From contig NC_073346.2 of the NCBI RefSeq assembly GCF_027580225.2, forward strand, positions 11,620,001 to 11,684,000: DNA of 64,000 bases, read 5' to 3'. Numbering within the stretch: the stretch's first letter is position 1; each line of letters opens with the position of its first letter. The position numbers and the translations under genes were made by a program. Below the pieces are notes generated by a model. That model did not search any database and had not been told where the DNA came from. It worked only from the letters and a program-made list of their open reading frames with translations. Positions 24,496 to 33,782 of this stretch are shown here, one piece after another. The DNA is from Misgurnus anguillicaudatus. Taxonomy: Eukaryota; Chordata; Actinopteri; Cypriniformes; Cobitidae.

Positions 24496-25249
24496 TGGTC
24501 TTATACTCAATCAATAAAGATATCAAAATTATATTTTTTACAGAATGTTCTTAACATTATATAGGATGGTTTTTATGTAAACAGTAAATCACAAAAAACT
24601 ACTTACCCTAAATTAAGCATGTCATTGTTTTATTTGATTCATTCGAGCTGCCTTCACTCCTCAAATTTGTGATTAAATTAGTTTCCATTGATTACCATTA
24701 CTTAATGACATACTGTTCTTAGTATTAACTGCTTAGAAAAATCATCTGATCATAAACACACAGCTATCTAAAAAGAACTACAATAAATTCATTTTTTTTT
24801 TGCGAGATTGTATTTTTTATTAAATAAAATGCACATTTTATTAATGATACTGTATGCACACATGGAACTAGCTCGGTGACACCAAAGGGATATGTGGTTA
24901 AACGTTGTTCATGGTATTATCCTAAAATAAATCTTCTGTATATTTTCCAGTCACACATGTTAGGAGTATGCAGGAGTCATTAGTGGTTTGTCATGTTATG
25001 AACTATAAGCATAAACATTAAAGAAATGTTTCTAAAAACTTTTTCTAAACTTTTCAGATGTTCTTCATTCACAAGTTAGATAAGAGTAATGGTACTTCTC
25101 ATTGAAGTGTATATTGAAAGGTATTCTGTATATAGTATGTCTATTTATCCATACAAGATAATAAAATAATACACTGTAATACATGCTGGGTCATATTCAA
25201 CCCATTATTGGGTCAAAAAGGGACAAACCCAACCCATTTTAATTTAATC
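24496..25249. other. Gene-free interval
   Basis: AT-rich sequence with no coding signal and no resolved repeat. Confidence 0.35.
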
Positions 25250-26102
25250 AACACTATAAAAAATTATTCCGTAGAAATTACAGTGTTATTGCAGCTGGGT
25301 TGCCGGTAACTCACCGTAGATATAAATTTATGTTATTTATTGGCAACATTTTGTTCAAAGTTAAATGAACATTAAGCATTTACAAGTCGTTGTCTTTACA
25401 GAGTAAAACTAAAATAACAGCATCAAGCAAAACATTCTGGGAAACAAAATCTGCACTGTAAAAACTTTCCGTAGAAATTACAATGTTATTGCAGCTGGGT
25501 TGCCGGTAATTTACCGTAGATTAAAATTTATGTTATTTACTGGCAAGAGTTTGTTCAAAGTTAAATAAATTTTAAATATTAACAAGTCTTTATCTTTACA
25601 GAATAAAACTATACAATAACAGCCTCATGCAAAGCATTCTGACAACTAGAAATCATCATCAACCTTTTTGTGTTTTTTGCTTCAGATTTCGTTTTCCAGA
25701 ATGTTTTGCTTGATGCTGTATTTTTAGTTTTACTCTGTAAAGACAAAGACTTGTAAATGTTTAATGTTCATTTAACTTTGAACAAACTGTTGCCAGTAAA
25801 AAACATACATTTAAATCTATGGTAAGTTACCGGCAACCCAGCTGCAATTTCTACGGAATTTTTTTACAGTGTGAAGCAAAAAACAGAAAAAGGTTGATGA
25901 TGATTTCTGGTTCCCAGAATGCTTTACATGAGGCTGTTATTGAATAGTTTTATTCTGTAAAGATAAAGACTTGTTAATATTTCAAATGTATTTAACTTTG
26001 AACAAACTCTTGCCAGTAAATAACATAAATTTAAATCTACGGTAAATTACCAGCAACCCAGCTAACATTGTAATTTCTACAAATTTTTTTTACAGTGTAC
26101 AC
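25250..26102. repeat. Compound palindromic MITE (ACTGTAAAAA family)
   Basis: Four related blocks run head-to-tail and then inverted. Two direct copies of GTAGAAATTACAGTG-type sequence with GCAGCTGGGTTGCCGGTAA (25265, 25470) are followed by two inverted copies (GGCAACCCAGCTGC at about 25836; AGCAACCCAGCTAAC at about 26051), ending TTTTTTACAGTGT. It looks like one element inserted into, or recombined with, a sibling. Single copies lie at 47250-47459 and 57673-57971. Confidence 0.7.
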
Positions 26103-26885
26103 TGTAAAAAATCCAATTAATGAAATGTTGGACGGGCAAAAATATATAAGTTAAACCGATTTTCTTGTTTGAGCTTAGTTGAGAGAACATATTATTTTAA
26201 GTCTAGATAAATCTGTGTTTAAAACATTAAATAAATGGTTATTTTCAAATTCAGTCAACATTCAGAATGGCTATGTTGACTGAACTAATTAAGACAAATC
26301 TGGTCAATATGTGGACTTCAGGGCCGCATTAAGAGCTCACTGGGCCCCGGGGCTATGAATTACTGCAGGCCCCCCCCAACACCACTTTAGGTCACCAACT
26401 ACAGAGAGAACACATTTTTCTAAAACACTGCTGAAGTTGTTTTACATAAATATAATCTAGAATAATTCAGAATAACAGTTGCACAAAAAAAGCTGTTAGA
26501 TTAACACTAACCTGTAAACATGACTTGCTAATAGCGAATATAGGGGTGGGCGATGAGCTAAATGTTTTATCATTATACGAGTCATTTTATCTAACAATAA
26601 TGATATACTTCACAGTCAAGTTATATCACTTTTAATAGGAATTTTATCATATGGAAATTTAATGCCACTAACATTTCAGAATTCTTTTGACCAATTTCCA
26701 TATCACAAAAAATAATAGTCACTTAAGAAAATAATCTCAAGCTTACTGATGACAAGAGTTACAATTAATAACTAGATAGAAAAGTTTGTTGACAAACTTT
26801 ATGTTGGCTTGACAAAGCCTGGCCTGAACGTTAAAAACGGTTTGACAGAAGTTTAGTTTAGTAGGCTATCTGGCTGTTAGTATGT

Positions 26886-27980
26886 TTAAGTATGAAGCTA
26901 GCCTGATTTAACATAAAGCTAGCATGATTAGCCTGAAGCTAGCATGATTAGCCTGAAGCTAGCATGATTAGCTTGAAGCTAGCATGATGCTAACATGAAA
27001 TAGCATGAAGCTAGCATCAAGTTAGCATGATTAGCATGAAGCTAGCATGATGCTTACATGAAATAGCATGAAGCTAGCATGATGCTAACATGAATTAGCA
27101 TGAAGCTAGCATGAAGCTAACATGATTAGCATGAAGCTGGCATCAAGTTAGCATGATTAGCATGAAGCTAGCATGATGCTAACATGAATTAGCATGAAGC
27201 TAGCATGATGTTAACATGAATTAGCATGAAGCTAGCATGATGCTAACATGAATTAGCATGAAGCTAGCATGATGCTAACATGAATTAGGATGAAGCTAGC
27301 ATGATGCTAACATGAATTAACATGAAGCTAGCATGATGCTAACATGAATTAGCATGAAGCTAGCATGATGCTAACATGAATTAGCATGAAGCTAGCATGA
27401 TGCTAACATGAATTAGCATGAAGCTAGCATTAAGCTAACATGAATTAGCATGAAGCTAGCATGATGCTAACATGAATTAGCATGAAGCTAGCATGATGCT
27501 AACATGAATTAACATGAAGTTAGCATGATGTTAACATGAATTAGCATGAAGCTAGCATGATGCTAACATGAATTAGCATGAAGCTAACATGATGCTAACA
27601 TTAATTAGCATGAAGTTAGCATGAAGCTAGCATGATGCTAACATGAATTAGCATGAAGCTAGCATGATGCTAACATGAATTAGCATGAAGCTAGCATGAT
27701 GCTAACATGAATTAGCATGAAGCTAGCATGATGCTAACATGAATTAGCATGAAGTTAGCATGATGCTAACATGAATTAGCATGAAGCTAGCATGATGCTA
27801 ACATGAATTAGCATGAAGCTAGCATGAAGCTAACATGAATTAGCATGAAGCTAGCATGATGCTAACATGAATAAGCATGAAGTTAGCAAGATTTATTATG
27901 AAATTAGCATAAAGCTAGCATGAAACTAGCATGAAGCTAGTATGACTTAGCTTGAAGCTAGCATGAAGCTAACATGACCA
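26886..27980. repeat. Minisatellite, GCTAGCATGATGCTAACATG type
   Basis: Roughly thirty-five copies of an about 32-bp unit combine GAAGCTAGCATGATGCTAAC and ATGAATTAGCAT, with deletions and single-base changes. The central copies are the most regular and the edges the most divergent. There are no spacers of constant length, so this is not a CRISPR-like array. Confidence 0.9.
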
Positions 27981-28039
27981 AAAGACCCAACCCCCATGTC
28001 TCTATGATGTTCGGATCCAGAGATATAAGGCTTTGTTTA

Positions 28040-28735
28040 TTATGTTGCTAGGGTGCTCATATTTGGTTGCTAGGGGCGTGGCTTAATAGCTCAATAAGAA
28101 TCCTTAAAGACTGATTGGATGCCTGAGTAAAATGAGCCCACCCCCATGTCTCTGTGACACTGTGCTGCAAAGATATCCATCTGGGCATTTTATAATGGCA
28201 GTCTATGGGAGATGTTGCTAGGGTGCCCAAAAATGGTTGCTAGGGGCGTGGCTTAATTGCTATGGGATGATCCAGAGAGACTGATTGGATGCCTGAGTAA
28301 AATGAGCCCACCCCCATGTCTCTATGACACTGTAAAGCGAAGATATTCCATCTGGAACGTTTTTATTCCCTTATATGGGCGTGTTTCCTGCCCCGTTATA
28401 AGTCAATGGGGAATTTTGGGGGCCTCCTACACCCCAGGGGTAAAACTTACACCCCAATGTGAGGTATGTTCTCACAGTGCCTGTCAGCCTCCTTAAATAT
28501 GGTAAGCCACAAGTTTCTACAAATTTCTCACTCGGAGCTATGACCTGTCAAAGTTTGTCGCAATGTTAAGTAAATGGGACTTTTCGGAAGTTTTATGTCC
28601 CGTTTTAGGAATTCTGTAAGTCGGATCCCGTCAAAAAGATATAGCACACTTCTTTAGACCAGTCAGAATGTCCGTGGAAAATTTCGTGGATGTAGCTTGA
28701 AAGCTGTCGGACGAGTTAGCCGCAGAAATTTTAGT
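28040..28735. repeat. Tandem about 125-200-bp units within the TA element
   Basis: GTTGCTAGGGTG, GGTTGCTAGGGGCGTGGCTT, GACTGATTGGATGCCTGAGT and AATGAGCCCACCCCCATGTC recur two to three times in the same order and orientation. The 79-residue frame at 28257-28496 is inside and not a gene. Confidence 0.7.
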
Positions 28736-28979
28736 CTCAGAAGAAGAAGAAGAAGAAGAAGAAGAAGAATAATAATAATAATAATAAGTTTAAATACAAT
28801 ATCAGTATGTTGGCTTTGTCAAGCCAACATAACAATAGAACAAAGGCACACAAGAAATCGACCTACTTGAAAAACTTAAAGCACTGAATAATATTATATT
28901 GTGTAAAGTAATCAAATATACAGTACCTATCTTTCACTATAAATTCAACATTCATTCTTATTTATTTTACAAAAGTGAT

Positions 28980-29445
28980 TCAGTCAATGGCAGTAAATTA
29001 CTTTATTTCTGATGTTTGATTTATTTATTTATTTATATTTATTTAATGTTTATTTGACAGGGACAAATGGATAAAACATTGCTTTATAAAAAATACAAAG
29101 TAGATTCCATGCATACAGGTTTATAGCCAAGACTAATTTGCAACCCCTCTCCCTGGTTAGGCTTGTAAGGTTAAAACAGAGATTACAGAGTATTGAAGCA
29201 CAAATTTATAGCTATTAAAATACATACAATAAATACATCAAATAAGATGTGGGCTTAAATAGATGTAGTAGTCACTACACAGAATCTAAACAAATTTATA
29301 CATTAAGTTGTAGCCTGTATAATCAGCGTTCACAAAGTTGTTTCAGTTTTAGCCATTGCTTTAAATGTGTATTAAAAACCTTGAGTCCTTTCAGTGTTTT
29401 AATTTCTGATGGTAAAGCATTCCACCATTTTATGCCATTTTAAAG
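28980..29445 (-). mobile_element. 5'-truncated LINE fragment (3' end)
   Basis: On the minus strand at about 29437-29327 a short frame reads WWNALPSEIKTL, GLKVFNTHLKQWL and a stop. This is the usual C-terminal signature of fish non-LTR retrotransposon RT proteins. Downstream is an AT-rich 3' UTR ending in a (TTTA)n tract at about 29018-29055, expected for a truncated LINE insertion. The clade is not certain. Confidence 0.6.
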
Positions 29446-30127
29446 TGATGTCTGACCAAATGTTGTTCTACGTTTTGCGACTATACAGCCTATACAGTGC
29501 GGCGCGGCTTTTTATATTGCTAAGCAACCACCGAGTAAGCTGTCTTGTCAATCAAATATTGACGTGTGAACGCTCTTTTACTGTTAACTGTCATATTAGC
29601 AGAAACTTTAAAAATAGGACGCTTGCTCTGACCTTGTTTGAGGGTGAGAGGTGCACAAAGACGCAGGAGAAAGTGAGCGAGTGGAGTCCGGTTCTTCAAA
29701 GCCCTTGTAAACTTCCCTTACCACAACGTAAGGCCCGCCTCTCCACTCATTCGATTGGACAATGTCGGGCGCTTCTCCGCTCTCAGGGCTTCTTCAAAAG
29801 CGCGTGCTGCGGCTGGCGGCAAAAACCTAATTTGTAGGGGGCGTGGTAAGGCTTTGGCAATCAGATGTCTAGTAGCAGTCAATCTGCTTCACAGCCAATC
29901 ACGGCCCCCCTACTTGTTCGGGCCCCGGGGCTTTAGCCCCGCCTATAGCCCTATGGTTAATGCGGCCCTGGTGGACTTATGACAGCTATGTTTCCTGACA
30001 ACAAAATGCTCATAATATTACTGTTATTTGGTCACAAAATGTAATTGTAAGAGTTGTTCAGGCGTGAATGTATGTGCTTTAAGTTTAAATATGCGGTCGG
30101 TTATGAGGCGCGGGAGTTGACAAAAGT

Positions 30128-30310
30128 GAAGCGAACTCGAGAGAGAGCGAGACCGCGCGAGAAAGAGTGAAACCACGCGCGAGAGACCGAGTGTGCGCGC
30201 GAGAGAGACCGAGTGTGCGCGCGAGAGGGAGCGAGACCGCGCAAAAGACCGAGTGTGCACGAGAGAGAGCGAAACCGCGCGAGAGGGACCGAGTGTGCGC
30301 GAGAAAGAAC
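30128..30310. repeat. Purine-rich GA/CG tract in left arm
   Basis: Imperfect repeats of GAGAGAGACCGAGTGTGCGC. The mirror tract in the right arm is at about 41650-41835. The Arg/Ser/His-rich frames here (30024-30402) are low-complexity artefacts. Position between the terminus and exon A suggests a promoter or 5' UTR role, by inference. Confidence 0.8.
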
Positions 30311-30655
30311 GGGTGTCGGGTAAAGGATCAAATATACTGAACAGTTTTAACTTGTATGGTTGCGTTAAGTGGAGGTATAATGCATTTTTTAAATATGTCT
30401 AAAAAGAGTTTTATTATCAATTATGCTAGTACTAAATTATTTGTCAGTGCAACGAAATATAGAGATATTTCAGAGAGCTAAACACTTGTGTGAGAGTTTA
30501 TGATGAATGTATGCTATCCAGAAATTTTAACACCATGGAGCACTGTCACAGGTTATTGGAGGAACATTTTCAAATTAGGATGTTGGATCATAGGCTATAA
30601 GCAATACTTTGTATGAAAAAAGATATGTATAATTTTAACACAAACTTTTTCATAG

Positions 30656-31368
30656 GACTACCACATAACGCCCATGCTATCTGAGTTACATGCCAGTCTC
30701 TCAGAAATGTTACTTCAACTTGAACTTTTCCTTCATCCTCAATGTACACCGACAATTCATATATCAGTCTCTAGGACTGGTGGACGACCAAGGTGAATGT
30801 GTTACTTCTTTTTTTTTTTATAACAAACACACGTATGATGATAGTCTACCCCAAATGCATAAAAATAAACATTATACAGATTTTCAGACATCTATAGAAT
30901 ATCTATAGTTCAGCGCGGAATAGTAGCCTACTGCATTATGAAACAACCAATATTTTATGATTTAATACTATTACTCTTGATAACCAGCAACAGTGGTTCT
31001 GACTGAAGTAATATTTAGAAATTTTATCACTGTTATATATTTATTAAATGTTCTGTGCATACTGTTGAAATATTTAGAAATTATTATTCAACAGGAAACA
31101 ACTATACAGAGCTGTGGATAGAGTTATTAATGAGTTTAAAATGAACAGGCAATAGAGAACCACTTAATGAGAAGAATTGGACAAAACAGAAAAACATTGT
31201 ATAAAAATCTTTTTTTGTTTGACACATGACTGCACTAAAAGTCATTTACACAGGTATGATCTGACCAGAGAACCGCGGATCCAGCTGAGAGAGACAGGAA
31301 TGTCATGGACAGCTATTTCTACCTGTTTGGGTGTGAGCTGTCGAACAGTACGAAGACATCATCTTTGA
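30656..31368 (+). pseudogene. IS3-like integrase, exons A and B, left arm copy
   Basis: Exon A (30656-30792) follows a TTTTTCATAG acceptor and has an ATG at 30674. It encodes a leader ending RTGGRPR and stops at a GTGAAT donor. Exon B (from 31254, acceptor TTTACACAG) joins in phase and gives YDLTREPRIQLRETGMSWTA and ISTCLGVSCRTVRRH, a resolvase/IS3-type helix-turn-helix with the usual (S)WTxIxxxLGVSxxTVxRR pattern. A CGA codon that is intact in the right arm is TGA here at 31366-31368, ending the frame after RRHHL. The catalytic core is not present on this side. Transposase DNA-binding part only; non-functional. Confidence 0.75.
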
Positions 31369-31388
31369 TATAGCATGGAAACTAATTT

Positions 31389-31934
31389 ATTCAGAAATGT
31401 CATATATGAAGTAGCCTACATATCGCATATATAACACAGAGAACCTTGTTTTATCTTTCTGGAGAACCCTCCTGATTGAAATTGAAGGTAATGGAGTCAT
31501 GTTGTAAATGCTTAAAAATACTTATTATTTTTAACCAAAATTACTGTAATACCTTCTTTTTCTTACACGTTATTGTAATAAAGTATTATGGTAATAAATA
31601 TTTTGGTACGTTTTCTTAGAAAGGATATTTTTATTTTTTACACATCTTTTTGTGTTAAGCTTTTAACACATTATGTGTCATTTTGTGTAGATTTTTTGTT
31701 AAAAGTAACACAAAATGTGGTGTTTTTAACACATCCATTCTAAGAGGGAAATATTTTCTTAGGTTAGTATAATTTAATGTCATCCACTCAACTTTGTGGT
31801 CCTGATCACTCTCCAATCATAAGTGTGAGAAATTTTGTAAAAGCTTAAAGTATGTGACATGATTCAAAATAAAAGATATTCCTGTCTAATTTAAGACTGT
31901 GTTGTTTAAGAAAGTTAACCACTTTATTCTACAG
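31389..31934. other. Left-specific interior; small fold-back repeat
   Basis: This sequence is not shared with the right arm. At about 31640-31745 TTTTAACACATTATGTGTCA and AACACAAAATG / GTTTTTAACACATCC form a short imperfect inverted repeat. The rest is AT-rich and probably intronic to the HECT-like gene. Confidence 0.4.
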
Positions 31935-32196
31935 ATCAACAATTGAGTGAGCTGCATTACAGTGACGTCTTCTTCTTTACCACGGGCCTAAAGACTCTAC
32001 CACCTTTAGGACTGAGACCTCACCCAAGCATTCACTTTCTTCATGATGTTGAAAAGAACAAAATTCTATCTCAACTTCCTAAAGCAAATACATGTGCCAA
32101 CACCCTGTACCTTCCAACTGTTCATCAACAGTACACTGATTTTAAACCAACATGATTTATGCTATTCAGAATTGCCAAGGCTTTGGGTTTTATTAA
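31935..32196 (+). pseudogene. Terminal exon of a HECT-domain E3 ligase-like gene
   Basis: After a pyrimidine tract and CTACAG acceptor the frame reads SELHYSDVFFFTTGL, TLPPLGL, IHFLHDV and LPKANTCANTLYLP. This is the end of a HECT domain. The cysteine in NTCANTLYLP (codon 51 counted from the TTG at 31943) sits where the catalytic thioester cysteine lies. The frame stops at 32153-32155, but the overlapping frame from 32152 gives YAIQNCQGFGFY and a stop at 32194-32196. So the usual HECT end is split by a one-base loss. AATAAA follows at 32211-32216. There is no ATG at the exon start, as expected for a 3' exon. Fish carry many HECT copies of G2E3-like type; origin of this one is inferred. Confidence 0.7.
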
Positions 32197-32210
32197 ATGT
32201 TGTTTTGTAA

Positions 32211-32216
32211 AATAAA
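32211..32216 (+). terminator. Polyadenylation signal after the HECT-like exon
   Basis: AATAAA lies 14 bp after the terminal stop codon, consistent with a real 3' end of a formerly expressed gene. Confidence 0.5.
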
Positions 32217-32737
32217 CCTTCAATTTATCAATGACTAAGAAACATATCAGTTGAAGTACATCTGGTCAAATAGAAGAAATCATTTTGTTCTCAGTAAAAC
32301 TCTACCGTTTACTGAGTTTTTCCACTTGTTCATCATTTGTTACTTATCTCATTCACTAGCCCCCCTTTATCTTATCTGGTAGGACTTTGCATAGACATTT
32401 TACTACTGAAACATATGGAAAGAACAGAAATCTTTCACTAGAAACAGAAGAACAGGATTTTGCATTTTACAATTATAAGTTCATAAACTATAATAAAAAA
32501 TAAAAAATCTTCCACTACAATGTGTAACCAAAATCTGTTGTGTGATACAAAGATTGTCCCTGTGGTTAAACCAAGTAAAAATTAAAAAGCAATGGTGGCT
32601 TTGCGATACCTATAGAGGTAACACAAAAAAAATGATAAAGCAACCACCAATCTGGGATGGACTAAATCCTGTGTCTTTGTAATACATACCAAAGATGATT
32701 TGGTCCTCTAACATTATATACTCTTCTTTTAATAGGC
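32217..32737. other. Gene-free interior of the IS3EU-like element
   Basis: No coding frame or clear repeat. It lies between the HECT-like polyadenylation signal and the fold-back junction. Confidence 0.35.
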
Positions 32738-32952
32738 TTTATGCCCAGCTGCACTACTTCCTGAACTTCAGCCAGCTCCTTGTTTCCTGTCTGCCATTAT
32801 TGGACGAACTGATTAATCCAGGTGTGTCTGATTATTGTTGTTGTGACTACTGAGGTCAGGCACACCTGGATTATTCAGTTTGTTTGTGACTACTGAGGTC
32901 AGGCACACCTGGATTAATCAGTTTGTCCAATAATGGCAGACAGGAAACAAGG
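32738..32952. repeat. Fold-back junction at the LINE 3' end
   Basis: CCTTGTTTCCTGTCTGCCAT and following bases (32778-32828) are repeated inverted at 32904-32952, flanking a short tandem duplication of GTGACTACTGAGGTCAGGCA. The segment 32738-32783 (TTTATGCCCAGCTGCAC, CTTCCTGAACTTCAGCC) also occurs inverted at the other end of the LINE, about 40240-40283. It may be LINE 5' UTR copied by template switching during integration. Confidence 0.6.
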
Positions 32953-33404
32953 CAAGGCAAGGCAAGGCAAGTTTATTTGTATAGCACATTTCATACACAG
33001 AGGTCATTCAAAGTGCTTTACATAGAAATGAGAAAACAATATATAAAAGAGAAAAAAGAAAATGTAAAAATAATAGATACACAATAAAATCACAATAAAA
33101 ACAAAGATACATGAACATTTAGAATAACAATTAAAGAAAATAAATGTGATTTTAATACGAACACTTTAAAATGTTAAAAAGAATAAAACAGAAGTAAAAG
33201 TGACTTGAGTTAAAAGTGCAGTCAGTGTGAAGCAGCACAATGCTCATTCAGTAAATGCAAAGTTAAACAGATGTGTTTTTAATCTAGATTTAAAAGTGTT
33301 TACTGTTGAAGCACATCTGATCTCTTCTGGAAGCTGATTCCAGCTAGAGGTGGCATAATAACTAAATGCTGACGCACCTTGTTTTGAGTGAACCCTTGGT
33401 ATTT

Positions 33405-33692
33405 CTAACTGACCTGATCTAATGATCTGAGTAATCTTTTAGGTTTATATTCAGTTAGCATATCTGTCATGTATTTGAGTCCTAAGCCATGAAGTGATTT
33501 ATAAACGAGTAACAATACTTTAAAATCTATTCTAAATGTAACAGGAAGCCAGTGTAAGGACCTGAGGACTGGAGTAATGTGCTCAGATTTTTTGGTTCTG
33601 GTCAGAATTCTGGCAGCAGTGTTTTGTATGAGCTGCAGCTGTCTAATGGTCTTTTTGGGGATCCCCGTAAGAAGTCCATTGCAGTAATCCAC
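33405..33692 (-). pseudogene. L2 ORF2 C-terminal part
   Basis: This is the continuation of the reverse transcriptase frame on the far side of the inserted transposon. It includes DYCNGLLTGIPKK, LQLIQNTAARILTRT and LRSLHWLPV, the standard C-terminal motifs of L2/CR1 RT proteins. The reading frame is restored when the insertion and one AGTA copy are removed, giving SAYYHL across the junction. It ends early (SLDQVS, stop) compared with typical elements. Confidence 0.8.
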
Positions 33693-33782
33693 CCTGCTTG
33701 TGATGAAAGCATGAACAAGTTTCTCTAAGTCCTGTCTTGAGACAAAACATCTAATTCTGGCAATATTTCTGAGATGGTAGTA

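Larger units (their letters stand above)
26802..28829. mobile_element. TA-flanked element carrying a large minisatellite
   Basis: Inverted termini TGTTGGCTTGACAAAGCC and GGCTTTGTCAAGCCAACA are perfect over 18 bp and are flanked by TA on both sides, as in Tc1/mariner-type insertions. The interior is a 1.1-kb minisatellite, then roughly 125-bp tandem units (GTTGCTAGGGGCGTGGCTTAA), then a GAA/AAT microsatellite. No transposase. The copy at 8375-9086 shares the terminus and repeat. Confidence 0.75.
26319..29970. mobile_element. hAT element with 8-bp TSD (3.65 kb, nested contents)
   Basis: Termini CAGGGCCGCATTAA and TTAATGCGGCCCTG are inverted repeats, with subterminal GGGCCCCGGGGCT on both sides. 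GTGGACTT flanks both ends exactly (26311-26318, 29971-29978). The element contains a TA-flanked element (26802-28829) and a LINE fragment (about 28980-29445). No transposase domain is recognised; the frames at 29409-29837 and 29755-29982 are within its right end and are not supported as genes. Confidence 0.85.
30102..31388 (+). repeat. Left inverted arm of the IS3EU-like element
   Basis: Nearly identical, inverted, to 40575-41863 (1287 against 1289 bp), with scattered substitutions and a few small length changes. Homology ends inside exon B of the integrase, at ACTAATTT. Beyond that the two sides hold different sequence. Confidence 0.85.

Noticed and set aside
26886..27980. CRISPR-like array
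   Set aside because: Units are contiguous tandem repeats with indels and have no unique spacers; the genome is a vertebrate's.
29409..29982. Plus-strand frames of 142 and 75 codons
   Set aside because: They lie within the right end of the hAT element, overlap in different frames and show no domain; no splice or start context supports them.
30024..30402. Arg/Ser/His-rich open frames on both strands
   Set aside because: Low-complexity translations of the GA/CG-rich tract in the transposon arm; the mirror frames at 41561-42027 have the same origin.
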